DNA of 64,000 nt, taken from the NCBI GenBank assembly GCA_035456105.1, contig DATIDV010000022.1, positions 62,001-126,000 on the forward strand. Direction: 5' to 3'. Source of the DNA: Viridibacterium sp035456105. GTDB taxonomy: Bacteria; Pseudomonadota; Gammaproteobacteria; Burkholderiales; Rhodocyclaceae. Below the pieces are notes generated by a model that was not told the DNA's origin, ran no database searches, and saw only the letters and a program-made list of their open reading frames with translations. Positions 35,640 through 44,865 of this stretch are shown here, piece by piece (within the stretch, counting starts at the first letter, position 1; each line of letters opens with the position of its first letter). The position numbers and the translations under genes were made by a program.

Positions 35640-36524
35640 TCAATATGGCGCGAGGCAGGTCGGTTGCGGCTGTACCAGCGGCGCACTGCCCAGCGGCGCA
35701 ACGGGAATGTAGAGCGATATGCGGCGCTCCTGTGGCGGCGTGTAGCCACTGACATTGATTTCGCGGATCAGCGCGCGGCGCTTGTCGAGACCGAGCGTGA
35801 TCTGGCAACCCAGCTCCGCGCGGATTCTCTCGGCGAGCGCCATCAGAACCGTCGGCTGCTGCCAAACCAGCGCTTCATGCACTGCAAATAATCCGCCTTC
35901 CCTGACGACACGATCCACGCCGCGCACGGTATGCGGCTGGCCATTTGCCGGCACGAAATACGCGACTTCGACATGCGTGTCCGGCGTGGTAGCCAGCGGT
36001 GCATCGCGGTCGAGCGCGTGCCAGGTACGCCAGCGCTTGGCGCCGCTCAATGAGAGTCGCCCCATGAGCGTGCCGACATCAGAGCGTCGCTCGGCGAAAC
36101 GCCCGGCAAACGGAAGTTGGAAGACTTCACGCGCAGGCAGGATTTCAAGCCGCAGCTGCGGTGGGCGTTCGAGGCTGCGGACAAGAGAAGGAATCCGCGA
36201 AGGCGAATAGCCGAACTGCCGCACGAAGGCTCGCGTGAATGCAGCCTGCGATGCGTAGTTGGCGGCATGCCCCGCATCGATGAGGGCCACGCCGCGCTCG
36301 CGGATTTCCTCATGTGCGCGCTTGAGGCGTAAGCGCCGCAAGGTTGCCATGGGCGTCTCGCCCACCTTGGTGCAATACAGGCGTTCGAGCTGCGACCGCG
36401 ACAGACAGGCCAGATCGGCGAGCCTGTCCAGCGCGATGTCTTCGTCGAGATGCGAGCCGATATAACTGATCACGCGCTGGACACGCGAGAGTTGCAGGGC
36501 GAAACCTTCGACGGTCAAGCGCAT
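35640..36524 (-). CDS. AraC-family regulator with GyrI-like effector domain
   Basis: Transcription regulator (294 aa). The DNA-binding part is N-terminal, with two helix-turn-helix motifs (IALDRLADLACLSRSQLERL and HAANYASQAAFTRAFVRQFG-like, residues 30-110) and the AraC signature GYSPSRIP. The C-terminal half (about 125-290) is a GyrI-like/Rob-type effector domain. This order is that of Rob/SoxS-like regulators that sense small hydrophobic molecules. Target genes are not evident; mltA is the adjacent gene on the same strand. Confidence 0.88.
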   Translation of the reverse strand: MRLTVEGFALQLSRVQRVISYIGSHLDEDIALDRLADLACLSRSQLERLYCTKVGETPMATLRRLRLKRAHEEIRERGVALIDAGHAANYASQAAFTRAFVRQFGYSPSRIPSLVRSLERPPQLRLEILPAREVFQLPFAGRFAERRSDVGTLMGRLSLSGAKRWRTWHALDRDAPLATTPDTHVEVAYFVPANGQPHTVRGVDRVVREGGLFAVHEALVWQQPTVLMALAERIRAELGCQITLGLDKRRALIREINVSGYTPPQERRISLYIPVAPLGSAPLVQPQPTCLAPY

Positions 36525-36612
36525 GGCATGGGGGAAAAAGATAAAACGCGGATGCTAACGCGTTTATGCCGATCGACTTGATCGCAATGCGCACTTTGGC
36601 CCTGCTGTGGCC

Positions 36613-37941
36613 TCAGGGCTGCGCGGGCGTTCCTGGCGGTGTGCTGCCCTGCGGCCACAATATCCAGATACGTCCCTGCTGGCGCATGCGGCCCGCCATC
36701 GAGCCCGCTTCGGCACCGAAGCCCCAGAAGAAGTCGGCGCGCACGCGGCCACGGATCGCGCCGCCGGTGTCCTGCGCCAGCATCAAGCGCTGCATGGGCT
36801 TGCCATCCGGCATATTGAAGGCGAGGAAAACCGGCGCGCCGAGCGGGATGCTGCGTGGGTCGACGGCGATCGAGCGGCCCGCGGTGAGCGGCAGGCCTTG
36901 CGCGCCCTTGGGTCCTTCGCCGGCGCTGGCTTCTTCGCGGAAGAAGACGTAGCTGGGGTTGGCGGCGATGAGTTCGGTCAGGCGTTGCGGGTTGGCGCGC
37001 GCCCAGGCCTGGATGCCTTGCATGCTGGCCTGAGGAAGCGTCAGCTCGCCCTTGTCGATCAGCCAGCGGCCGATGGATTTGAAAGGGTGGCCGTTCTGGT
37101 CGGCGTAGGCGATGCGCACCCGGCTGCCGTCCGGGAATTGCGCCTGGCCCGAGCCCTGGATCTGCAGGAACAGGTATTCGACCGTGTCATCAACCCACAT
37201 CAGCGTCTTGGCGGGGAGCTGCTCCTTTTGTGCGTCGCTCATGGTGGCGAGCTGGCCATTGGTCCAGTACGGCACCAGCTTGCGGCCCTCGATGCGCCCG
37301 CGCAGGCGCATGCCTTTGAGGTCCGGATAGACCTCGCTCAGGTCAACGGTAATGAGATCGTCCGGCACGCCCAGCACCGGCGTGGCGTAACGCGGCGTGG
37401 CGCTGCGGCTGGCATGGATCAGTGGTTCGTAATAGCCGGTGATGAGGCCTTGTTCACTGTTGTCGGCGTTGACGAGTTGCCATGGCGCCAGGCGGCTTTG
37501 CAGGAACTGGCGGATCACCGAATCCGTCGCTTGCGGGCCCAGCTCGCGCGCAGCGTCACAGGTCGCCGACCATGTCTTTAGCATATCGCCGCGTAATGCC
37601 TTGCACGAGGTCAGCAAGGCAGGCCAGGCCTGCATGAGCGAGTCCTGCTGCCAGCCGGGCAGGGCCGGCCAGTCGGCGCTGCGCCACGGTGCCGCAGGCG
37701 GTGGTGCAGGCGGTTTGACTTCGGGCGCCGGGCATACTGCGGGGGCAGGGATGACGGGCGCCGGGCAATTGGCGGGAGCTTGTGGCTCTGGTTCGCGCAC
37801 GGGCGCAGGCTCCGTCGATACGCAGGCTGCCAGCAGCATGCAGAGCGTGCCGGACAGGAGGCCGTGCAGGGCTGGCCTATACTCTCGGTCTCGTTTGAAT
37901 TGTTTGTGCAGCGGAGCGGATATGGACGGTTTGTGGGTCAT
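36613..37941 (-). CDS. mltA: Membrane-bound lytic murein transglycosylase A
   Basis: Outer-membrane lipoprotein (442 aa) that cleaves peptidoglycan with formation of 1,6-anhydromuramic acid. Lipobox LLAAC near residue 38, then a Pro-rich tether. The MltA core has GLITGYYEPLIHASR, FLQIQGSGQAQFPDGSRVRI, YVFFREE and the 3D-type C-terminal region with MLAQDTGGAIRGRVRADFFWG, including catalytic Asp residues. The ATG at 37941 gives a long positively charged signal n-region; no later ATG leaves a usable signal peptide. The start overlaps the divergent small ORF at 37922 by 20 bp. Confidence 0.9.
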   Translation of the reverse strand: MTHKPSISAPLHKQFKRDREYRPALHGLLSGTLCMLLAACVSTEPAPVREPEPQAPANCPAPVIPAPAVCPAPEVKPPAPPPAAPWRSADWPALPGWQQDSLMQAWPALLTSCKALRGDMLKTWSATCDAARELGPQATDSVIRQFLQSRLAPWQLVNADNSEQGLITGYYEPLIHASRSATPRYATPVLGVPDDLITVDLSEVYPDLKGMRLRGRIEGRKLVPYWTNGQLATMSDAQKEQLPAKTLMWVDDTVEYLFLQIQGSGQAQFPDGSRVRIAYADQNGHPFKSIGRWLIDKGELTLPQASMQGIQAWARANPQRLTELIAANPSYVFFREEASAGEGPKGAQGLPLTAGRSIAVDPRSIPLGAPVFLAFNMPDGKPMQRLMLAQDTGGAIRGRVRADFFWGFGAEAGSMAGRMRQQGRIWILWPQGSTPPGTPAQP

Positions 37942-38059
37942 TTTGCTGGAGGCATTTGTTGCGTTGTGCTTCTTGCTGGGGATTGTGTGGGCAACTTGGC
38001 CGAAAGGAAAGCCCGATGCCGACAGGGCCGAGGCTGCTAACAGGGAGAACACGCCATGA
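37922..38059 (+). CDS. Small single-pass membrane protein upstream of the DUF815 ATPase
   Basis: 45 codons with GGAG 5 nt before the ATG. The product starts MDGLWVILLEAFVALCFLLG, one transmembrane helix, and ends in a charged tail. Its stop overlaps the next gene by 4 bp (ATGA), so it looks translationally coupled to the ATPase. It overlaps the divergent mltA start by 20 bp, which weakens one of the two start calls. No family recognised. Confidence 0.6.
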   Translation: MDGLWVILLEAFVALCFLLGIVWATWPKGKPDADRAEAANRENTP

Positions 38060-38928
38060 GCCCAGCCGAGATTGAACGCCTCGTTGCGCGCGCCGAACAT
38101 CTCATGATGCGATTCGAAGCCATCCTGCCGCCGGCGCCGCCCATGCCAGACTGGAGTGCGCTGGCGCAGCGCTGGCGCACGCACCAGGGGCGAGGCTGGC
38201 TGGAGCCGCTGCACGACCTGCAGCCGATCCACCTCTCCGACTTGCAGGACGTCGACGATCAGAAGAAGCGTGTTGACGACAACACGCGCCAGTTCGTGCA
38301 TGGCCAGCGTGCCAACAACGTCCTCCTGACCGGTGCGCGCGGCACCGGCAAGAGCTCCATCGTGCGCGCCGTATTGACGGAATATTCGGGTGAAGGGCTG
38401 CGCGTGATCGAGGTCGACAAGAGCGACCTCGTCGACCTGCCGCACATTGTCGATCTCGTGCGCAAGCGCGCCGAGCGCTTCATCATCTTCTGCGATGACC
38501 TGAGTTTCGAAGATGGCGAGCCGGGCTACAAGGCGCTCAAGACGGTGCTCGACGGCAGCTTCGCCTCGGTGCCCGACAATGTGCTGATTTATGCCACCAG
38601 CAATCGTCGTCACCTGATGCCGGAATACTTCTCCGAGAACCTGCAGACCACCCACGGGAACGATGGCGAATTGCATCCGGGGGAGGCGGTGGAAGAGAAG
38701 GTGTCGCTTTCAGACCGCTTCGGTCTGTGGGTGTCGTTCTACAGTTTCGGGCAGGAGGCCTACCTGCAGATCGTGCGTCACTGGCTGGGCGTGTTCGGCG
38801 TCGATCTCAAGGATTGGGACGAGGTCATTCGCCGCGAGGCTTTGCAGTGGTCGATGATGCGCGCCTCGCGCAGTGGCCGCGTGGCCTGGCAGTTCGCGCG
38901 GGATTATTCGGGAAAGAGCGCCGCGTAA
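38056..38928 (+). CDS. DUF815-family AAA ATPase
   Basis: ATPase of 290 aa. P-loop GARGTGKSS at about residue 95, Walker B-like FIIFCDDLSFE, sensor-like IYATSNRRHLMPEYF, and the family-specific VSLSDRFGLWVSFYSF block. This AAA family is widespread in proteobacteria without a firm function; it is often found before a Nudix gene, as is broadly the case here (Nudix-ThiE 1.7 kb downstream on the same strand). Translation is probably coupled to the small membrane protein upstream. Confidence 0.9.
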   Translation: MSPAEIERLVARAEHLMMRFEAILPPAPPMPDWSALAQRWRTHQGRGWLEPLHDLQPIHLSDLQDVDDQKKRVDDNTRQFVHGQRANNVLLTGARGTGKSSIVRAVLTEYSGEGLRVIEVDKSDLVDLPHIVDLVRKRAERFIIFCDDLSFEDGEPGYKALKTVLDGSFASVPDNVLIYATSNRRHLMPEYFSENLQTTHGNDGELHPGEAVEEKVSLSDRFGLWVSFYSFGQEAYLQIVRHWLGVFGVDLKDWDEVIRREALQWSMMRASRSGRVAWQFARDYSGKSAA

Positions 38929-38932
38929 GCCG

Positions 38933-39020
38933 GTAGCCTGGATGCAGCGCAGCGGAATCCGGGGCCGGTCGTCGATCCACTGGCAGAGCCCCGGATTCCG
39001 CTGCGCTGCATCCGGGCTAC
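38933..39020. repeat. Long palindromic repeat between convergent genes
   Basis: 88 bp with 32-nt arms (GTAGCCTGGATGCAGCGCAG... at 38933-38964 and its inverse at 38989-39020) differing at one position. This GTAGCCCGGATGCAGC-type sequence is a known dispersed repeat in many proteobacteria. It lies between the end of the DUF815 gene and the end of the next minus-strand gene. Confidence 0.9.
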
Positions 39021-39024
39021 AACG

Positions 39025-40029
39025 TCAACGCCGCGTCGCCAGTCGTGCCGACAGCGCAATCGCATCCGCCGCCAGCGGGTCTTCCGGGAAGCGGCTCACC
39101 AGCGCGCCGAGCAAGGCTTGAGCCGTGCCGTTCTTGCCCAGCCCTCCCAATGCCTGCGCCGACATGAAGAATGCCTTCGGGATATCCGGGTGGTCGGGAT
39201 AGCGCGCGTCAAAGTGCTTGAGCAGGCGCAGTGCGGCGCCGTGTCTGCCGAGCGTGATGGCACTGCGTGCGAGGCTCAGCGATTCATCCAGTTGCGGGTA
39301 GTAGTTTGCGTCCAGCCGCATGCACTCCTCTGCGATGTTGAGGGCGAGGTCGCTGCGATCGGCCTTGCGCAGGGCGAGCATGAAGTCTTCCGCATGCAGC
39401 AGTAGTGCCTGATGCTGCGTGCCGTCGTCGCGCAGGCGGTTGTGCAGGGCGAGGCGGGCGGCGATATTGTTGGGTTCGCGCAGCACCAGGTCGCGCAGCA
39501 CGCGATGCACCGGGGCCACTTGTTCGAGTGCTGTCGACAGGCGCGCTGTGAGCCCCGTCTGTGCGAGGCGCGGAGCGGCTTGCTGACGTGCCCGTGGCGC
39601 CGTTTCGATGACCATCTCGGTCATGGCGTTATGCAGTTCCGCTTCCAGCGCGCGCACAGCCTGTTCCTTGCTACGCGCCAGATTGCTCAGCGCCTGCCAC
39701 AGTCCGACGATCAGCAGTCCCTGTGAAATCTGCGCCAGCAGCTGGCGCGTGACGCTGTCGATGCCGATTGCGTCGGCAATGCTGCCGGCATGACCCGGAA
39801 GGCCGCCCTGCGTCAACAGCAGGGTCAGCAGAGCTACGAGAATCAGCCACTGACCGTGAATGCCGAACACCGGCACGCTGCGCAGTTTCTGCGTCATGCG
39901 GATCAGGCCTGCAGCGAAGGCCGTGACAAGGAGTACTTGCAGCCAGCTTGCACCGGCGAACAGCTCGTCGCTGAACAGGTCTACGTTATTTTGAATCAAT
40001 GCCGTGAGGCCCAGCCAGAGCAGGATCAC
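39025..40029 (-). CDS. Membrane protein with C-terminal TPR-like repeats
   Basis: Protein of 334 aa. The N-terminal about 125 residues contain three to four hydrophobic segments (TALIQNNVDLF, WLQVLLVTAFAAGLIRM, WLILVALLTLLLT); the C-terminal half has helical repeats of tetratricopeptide type (ALRLLKHFDARYPDHPDIPK, ALLGALVSRFPEDPLAADAI). Starts with GTG overlapping the stop of the upstream gene by 4 bp, so the two are coupled. Function unknown; the architecture suggests a scaffold in the inner membrane. Confidence 0.75.
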   Translation of the reverse strand: MILLWLGLTALIQNNVDLFSDELFAGASWLQVLLVTAFAAGLIRMTQKLRSVPVFGIHGQWLILVALLTLLLTQGGLPGHAGSIADAIGIDSVTRQLLAQISQGLLIVGLWQALSNLARSKEQAVRALEAELHNAMTEMVIETAPRARQQAAPRLAQTGLTARLSTALEQVAPVHRVLRDLVLREPNNIAARLALHNRLRDDGTQHQALLLHAEDFMLALRKADRSDLALNIAEECMRLDANYYPQLDESLSLARSAITLGRHGAALRLLKHFDARYPDHPDIPKAFFMSAQALGGLGKNGTAQALLGALVSRFPEDPLAADAIALSARLATRR

Positions 40030-40424
40030 AGTGCACTCTCCGTGTACTCGCTGGCGGGGTGCGTCTTCACGGCAACGAAGCAGAAAAGCGCGAACAGGGT
40101 GAGGCGTAGCACGGCAGAGATGGCGCTCCATATCTCGGCGGGCAGCAGGGCCAGCACCTGCATGGGCGGGAGAACCACGACGAGCAGGCCGCAGGCGGCG
40201 AAGGCGTACAACAGTCCCGATGTGCCGATATAGCGGCGGCGGAACTGTGTCAGCCAGCCTAATACCGCAGCGCAGGCCAATGCGAGTGCCAGTGCTAGCG
40301 CGAGTGCCAAGGTGGTCGCGGGCGTGAGCGTCACGGCGGCGAGCGCATCCGGCTGGCCTGCGAAGACCATGGAAAACATGCCGGTCATGCCGACAACGAA
40401 GTACAGGGGTTTAAGTGACTTCAT
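40026..40424 (-). CDS. Small integral membrane protein
   Basis: 132 aa with four predicted membrane helices, including an Ala-Leu repeat (LALALALALALACAAVLG, about residues 40-57) encoded by a short imperfect tandem. No recognised family. Its stop codon overlaps the start of the TPR-like membrane protein by 4 bp, which makes a two-gene unit. Confidence 0.7.
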   Translation of the reverse strand: MKSLKPLYFVVGMTGMFSMVFAGQPDALAAVTLTPATTLALALALALALACAAVLGWLTQFRRRYIGTSGLLYAFAACGLLVVVLPPMQVLALLPAEIWSAISAVLRLTLFALFCFVAVKTHPASEYTESAL

Positions 40425-40629
40425 GTGCTTTCGGCAGGCGGTTTTGGATACGCTCTTGTTGGTTCAGCGCTGTTCTGCTGGAGGGGCTTCAGTATACCCA
40501 GCCGGTCGTTGCCCCAAGCTTGGTTCCGGGGTAGTGGCCGGGTATTCTTCGTTAAAGACGTCATGTATTCGAGCAATTTCCTGTCTTTCCCCACTTTTTT
40601 ACATTGTCCGCTCTTCGCAAACAGGTCCC

Positions 40630-41565
40630 ATGCTCAAACAGGTTGCAGTTGCCGCAGCAGTCATTACCCGCCCCGATGGCAGTTTCCTGCTGGGGCAACG
40701 TGCCACGGACACGGTTTATTCCGGCTACTGGGAGTTTCCGGGTGGCAAGGTCGAGTCCGGTGAGACGCCGCGCGATGCGCTGGTGCGCGAATTGTCGGAG
40801 GAGCTCGGCATCGCGGTGGACATTGCCTGTCCCTGGCTGATGCGTGAGCACGTGTACGAGCATGCCCACGTTCGCCTGCATTTCTTTGAGGTACCGCAAT
40901 GGCATGGCGAGTTGCAACCCCATGTGCACGCCGCAATGGCGTGGCAATTTGCCGACCGGCTGGAAGTCGGCCCCATGCTGCCAGCCAATGGCCCCATCCT
41001 CAAGGCGCTGCGCCTGCCGCGCCTCATGGCGCTGACGCATGCCGTGGAGATCGGTATCGAGGCACAACTGGCGGCGCTCGACAAGGCGCTGGCGCGAGGT
41101 CTCAAATGTGTGCAGGTGCGCGAGCCGGGCATGGACGCCGTAGCGCGTGATGCCTTCGCGCAAGCCGTACTCGAGCGTTGCAGAACGCATGGCGCGCTGG
41201 CCTTGCTCAATGGCGATGCGGCAAGCGCACAGGCGCTCGGCATGGATGGCGTGCACCTTTCTGCGCAGCAACTTCTTGCCTTGAGCGAGCGCCCTGCGCT
41301 GGAGTGGGTCGGCGCATCCTGCCATACGCGCGCCGAGCTGGAGCATGCAGCGAAGCTGGGGCTGGATTACGCCGTGCTTGGCGCAGTGAAGCCGACGGCC
41401 AGCCATCCGGGTCAGCCCGCCATCGGCTGGCAGAGCTTCCATGCCATGACGCGTGATTTACCACTGCCCGTGCTGGCTATCGGTGGTCTCGCCGCCGATG
41501 ACCTGCACGAAGCAAAACAGGCCGGTGCGCACGGCATTGCCTGCATCCGGGCAGCATGGCAATGA
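40630..41565 (+). CDS. Nudix hydrolase fused to thiamine-phosphate-synthase-like domain
   Basis: Protein of 311 aa. N-terminal MutT-type domain with an intact Nudix box (GGKVESGETPRDALVRELSE followed by ELGI), likely removing oxidised nucleotides such as 8-oxo-dGTP. C-terminal ThiE/TenI-like barrel (CVQVREPG, ALLNGDAA, GASCHTRAELEHAAKLGLDY, VLAIGGLAADDL). This fusion is common in beta- and gammaproteobacteria; the role of the second domain is unclear and it is probably not a true thiamine-phosphate synthase. Its end overlaps xerC. Confidence 0.92.
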   Translation: MLKQVAVAAAVITRPDGSFLLGQRATDTVYSGYWEFPGGKVESGETPRDALVRELSEELGIAVDIACPWLMREHVYEHAHVRLHFFEVPQWHGELQPHVHAAMAWQFADRLEVGPMLPANGPILKALRLPRLMALTHAVEIGIEAQLAALDKALARGLKCVQVREPGMDAVARDAFAQAVLERCRTHGALALLNGDAASAQALGMDGVHLSAQQLLALSERPALEWVGASCHTRAELEHAAKLGLDYAVLGAVKPTASHPGQPAIGWQSFHAMTRDLPLPVLAIGGLAADDLHEAKQAGAHGIACIRAAWQ

Positions 41566-42464
41566 GCGATGCGGCTCCCAGGGCATGCGGCGAGATCGAG
41601 GACTACCTCAGGTATCTCGCCACGCAGCGGCGGGCCAGCGAACACACGCTGATCAACTACGCGCGTGACCTGTCGCGTCTTCAGGAATTCGCAGCGATGC
41701 GCGCGCTGACCGCGTTAAATGCGCATGACATCCGCCGCTTCGTGGCCAAGCTGCATGCCGGTGGCCTGCAAGCGCGCTCCATTGCACGCACGCTGTCGGC
41801 ATGGCGTGGCCTGTATCGCTGGCTGGTGCGTCAGGGCAAGGCTGACAGTAATCCGGCGCTGACGGTGCGGCCGCCGCGGGCTGCCAAGAAATTGCCGCAG
41901 GTGCTGTCGCCCGATCAGGCTGCGACCCTGCTCAACGCCACGCCGGAAGACACTCTCGAAGTGCGTGACCACGCCATGTTCGAGTTGTTCTACTCATCCG
42001 GCCTGCGCATCGCCGAACTGGCCGGGCTGGATGTGTCAGGTCCGCTGAGCGTTGCCGATGGTGAGGTGACCGTTTTCGGCAAGCGCTCGAAGACACGTCG
42101 CGTACCCGTCGGCAGCAAGGCACTTGAAGCGCTTGCCGTGTGGCTGCCGCTGCGCGCGCAACTGGCGGCCGCCGATGAGCAGGCGTTGTTCGTCAGCCAG
42201 CGTGGCACGCGCCTGTCGATGGGCATGATCCGCAAGCGCCTGGAACGCTGGGCACAGTTGCAGGGCATGCCGGTGCATGTCTACCCCCACATGTTGCGTC
42301 ACAGTTTTGCCAGCCATGTGCTGCAATCTTCGGGCGATCTGCGCGCGGTGCAGGAGTTGCTGGGTCATGCCAGTATCAGCACCACACAGATTTATACGCA
42401 CCTCGATTTCCAGCATCTGGCCAAGGTGTATGACACGGCGCATCCACGCGCCAAGAAAGGCTGA
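41556..42464 (+). CDS. xerC: Tyrosine recombinase XerC
   Basis: Site-specific recombinase (302 aa) that with XerD resolves chromosome dimers at dif. N-terminal SAM-like domain (TQRRASEHTLINYARDLSRL) and a catalytic domain with all residues: Arg in SSGLRIAELAGLD, HMLRHSFASH, LGHASISTTQIYTH and the Tyr nucleophile in QIYTHLD. Two in-frame ATG codons (41556 and 41562); the second makes an ATGA overlap with the preceding stop. In E. coli xerC lies with dapF and yigA; here those are 7 kb away. Confidence 0.93.
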   Translation: MAMSDAAPRACGEIEDYLRYLATQRRASEHTLINYARDLSRLQEFAAMRALTALNAHDIRRFVAKLHAGGLQARSIARTLSAWRGLYRWLVRQGKADSNPALTVRPPRAAKKLPQVLSPDQAATLLNATPEDTLEVRDHAMFELFYSSGLRIAELAGLDVSGPLSVADGEVTVFGKRSKTRRVPVGSKALEALAVWLPLRAQLAAADEQALFVSQRGTRLSMGMIRKRLERWAQLQGMPVHVYPHMLRHSFASHVLQSSGDLRAVQELLGHASISTTQIYTHLDFQHLAKVYDTAHPRAKKG

Positions 42465-42492
42465 GACGCGCCATGAAAACCTCAGGCGCTCC

Positions 42493-43311
42493 TCAGGTGC
42501 CCGTGTGCGCCTGCAGCCAGTCCAGCCATTGAGAATGCAAGGAAGGGTTGGCTCCGAGCACGACGGCGCTTTTCTTGCGCGGATCGGCCACGAGCGGGCT
42601 GCCGTCGAGCAAGCCGAAACTGCCGCCCGCTTCAGCGAGGATCAGGCGGCCCGCGGCGTAATCCCATAGCGCCTGTCCGCCGTGCAGGTAGACGTCGAGT
42701 CGCCCGGCTGCGACAAAGCACCATTCAAGCGCGCTGGAGCCAAAGTTGCGCAGCGAGTAGACGGGTTTCAGTGTTGCCAGCGCTGCAGCTAGATCGGTGG
42801 GCAGGCGCTTGAAGTCGACGCCTCCGACCGCTCCGGCAAGTTGTCTGGCAGGCGTGCGCAGCGGCAGGCGTGTGCCATTTAGCCATGCGCCCTGACCTAG
42901 ACTGGCGTAGAAGGCTTCGTCGGTGACGGGGTTGTAGACGACGCCGAACTGCGTTTCGCCATCGACCATCCAGGCCACTGATACGGCGAACAGGGGTATG
43001 CCATTGGCAAAGTTGGTGGTGCCGTCGATAGGGTCGATGCACCAGATGCCTTCGGCGCCATTGCGCCAGCGTTCGCGATGCTGGGCAGCGCTCATTTCCT
43101 CGCCGATGACGGGCGCATCGCGGATTTCCGGCAGGCGTGCGATGAGGGCTTTCTGCGTGAACAGGTCGGCTTCAGTGAGCGAGCTGCCATCGCTTTTGTG
43201 CTGGCGTACGGCCTTCAGGAAGCGCGGCAGGATGACGTCTCGCGCAACATCGCGGACAAGGGATTCAAGCGCACGCGCATGCGCCAGCTGCGGAGTGCCT
43301 GACGATGCCAT
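42493..43311 (-). CDS. Inositol monophosphatase family protein
   Basis: Mg2+-dependent phosphatase fold, 272 aa. The metal-binding motifs are present: GEEMS, WCIDPIDGTTNFANG and LWDYAAGRLILAEAGG. Members hydrolyse inositol phosphates, histidinol phosphate or 3'-phosphoadenosine nucleotides; the sequence does not let me choose. The ATG at 43311 lies 3 bp after the stop of the thioredoxin-like gene on the same strand. Confidence 0.88.
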   Translation of the reverse strand: MASSGTPQLAHARALESLVRDVARDVILPRFLKAVRQHKSDGSSLTEADLFTQKALIARLPEIRDAPVIGEEMSAAQHRERWRNGAEGIWCIDPIDGTTNFANGIPLFAVSVAWMVDGETQFGVVYNPVTDEAFYASLGQGAWLNGTRLPLRTPARQLAGAVGGVDFKRLPTDLAAALATLKPVYSLRNFGSSALEWCFVAAGRLDVYLHGGQALWDYAAGRLILAEAGGSFGLLDGSPLVADPRKKSAVVLGANPSLHSQWLDWLQAHTGT

Positions 43312-43314
43312 GCC

Positions 43315-43887
43315 TCAGCCGTTTCTCCATTTGATCGAGCAGCCCATGCTGGCGATCTGCTCTGCCGGGCCGTGCCCGGTCTGCGCGACTTGCAGCATGG
43401 CATCGAACAGCTCACGCGCTGCGCTCTCGGGGGCGGCCTCCTTGCGTGAGGCGTCGAGGCGACCGCGGTATTGCAATTGCAGGTCGGCATTGAAGCCGAA
43501 GAAGTCCGGCGTGCACACCGCGCCATACTCGTGCGCCACGCGCTGGGTGTCGTCGAGGACGTAGGGGAACGGAAAGCGCAGGGTGTCGGCCAGCTGCAAC
43601 ATGTGTTCTGGGCCATCCTCGGGCTGGTTTTCGACTGCGTTGGGCATGATCGCGATGCTGCCGATGCCGTGCTGCGCCAGTTCGCGGCAGTCGCGCACGA
43701 TGCGTGGCAGGACGGCTTTGACGTAAGGGCAGTGATTGCAGATGAACATCACCAGCAAGCCCTTCGGACCGCGCACGCTGCCGGGGGTGTGGATGACGTG
43801 CCTGCCTGCGGTGCTGCGCAGATCGGGCAGTGCGAAGTCCGGTGCTGGACGGCCGAAATCGCAGATGGGGGTGTTCAGGCTTACCAT
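43315..43887 (-). CDS. Thioredoxin-family (AhpC/TSA-like) protein
   Basis: 190 aa with a thioredoxin fold: FGRPAPDFALPDL at the N-terminus and FICNHCPYVKAVLPRIVRD holding a C-x2-C site (CNHC), as in the family of peroxiredoxin/ResA-like cytoplasmic proteins. No signal peptide. Start at the internal ATG, since the preceding 18 residues are not family-like. Likely a thiol-disulphide oxidoreductase or peroxidase of unknown partner; co-oriented with the inositol-phosphatase gene. Confidence 0.85.
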   Translation of the reverse strand: MVSLNTPICDFGRPAPDFALPDLRSTAGRHVIHTPGSVRGPKGLLVMFICNHCPYVKAVLPRIVRDCRELAQHGIGSIAIMPNAVENQPEDGPEHMLQLADTLRFPFPYVLDDTQRVAHEYGAVCTPDFFGFNADLQLQYRGRLDASRKEAAPESAARELFDAMLQVAQTGHGPAEQIASMGCSIKWRNG

Positions 43888-44062
43888 TGCTTTGCTGCGT
43901 ACCTGTTGGCGACTGCGCTTTTGCGTACCACCCCGGCGCAAAAACCGGGAAAATGCCCGTTCCTGGTTACACCTCGTGTGGCCATCTTCGTCAAGGCTCT
44001 ACCGTTTGCGGAAATGACAGGCACTTTCTGTCCCGAGCCGATGTCTTCAAAGATCATAGCCC

Positions 44063-44788
44063 ATGCTGCCACGCTTTTTCTGTCCCATGCCGATGAGCGT
44101 GGGTGTCGAGGTCACCCTGCCGCGCGAAATGGCGCACCATGCTGGTCAGGTTCTGCGCCTGCGCGAAGGCGACGCTGTGGTGCTATTCAACGGAGAAGGC
44201 GGGGAATTCCGCGGCAGCTTGCAGGGGACGGGGCGCGAGCTTCGTGTAAGTTTGGAGAGCTACGCTGCGACAGACCGTCTGGCGCCGCTGGACGTGACGC
44301 TCGTGCAGGCGCTGGCGGTTGCCGACAAGATGGACTGGATCGTGCAGAAGGCGGCTGAGTTGGGTGTGCGTTGCGTGCAGCCTGTCGCCGCTGAGCGCAG
44401 CGTGCTGAAGCTCTCCGGCGATCGCGAAGCCAAGCGGCTCGCGCACTGGCGTCAGGTGGCGGTATCGGCCGCCGAGCAGTGTGGTTGCAACCGGCCCTTG
44501 CAGGTCGGCGAGCTGCAGAGCCTGAGTGGCTGGCTGGGCACGAATGAAGCGGGGGGGCAGCGCTGGATACTGCATCCCGAGGAAGGCGAGCGCCTGTCTT
44601 CGCTGCCACGCCCGGAAGGACCGGTGGCACTGTTGATCGGGCCGGAAGGCGGCTGGAGTCCGGCGGAAATGACAGTGGCACAGCGCGCCGGCTGTCTGCC
44701 CGTGGCGATGGGGCCACGCGTGCTGCGCACGGAGACGGCGGGGCTTGCCGCCGTGGCGGCGATGCTGGCGCTCTGGGGCGACTTTTGA
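44063..44788 (+). CDS. rsmE: 16S rRNA (uracil-1498-N3) methyltransferase RsmE
   Basis: SPOUT-class methyltransferase, 241 aa. The N-terminal PUA-like domain (HHAGQVLRLREGDAVVLFNG) is followed by the SPOUT knot with LLIGPEGGWSPAEM and MGPRVLRTETAGLAAVAAML, which bind S-adenosylmethionine. Catalytic context QKAAELGVRCVQPV is typical. Followed by argA after 77 bp containing short direct repeats (GAGAGTTGAGT twice). Confidence 0.93.
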   Translation: MLPRFFCPMPMSVGVEVTLPREMAHHAGQVLRLREGDAVVLFNGEGGEFRGSLQGTGRELRVSLESYAATDRLAPLDVTLVQALAVADKMDWIVQKAAELGVRCVQPVAAERSVLKLSGDREAKRLAHWRQVAVSAAEQCGCNRPLQVGELQSLSGWLGTNEAGGQRWILHPEEGERLSSLPRPEGPVALLIGPEGGWSPAEMTVAQRAGCLPVAMGPRVLRTETAGLAAVAAMLALWGDF

Positions 44789-44865
44789 GAGTTGAGTCTG
44801 AGAGTTGAGTTTGTGAGCGGAGTCCGGGAGCGGACTTTGATTGTCTTGCATTGAAAGGGTGAGTT

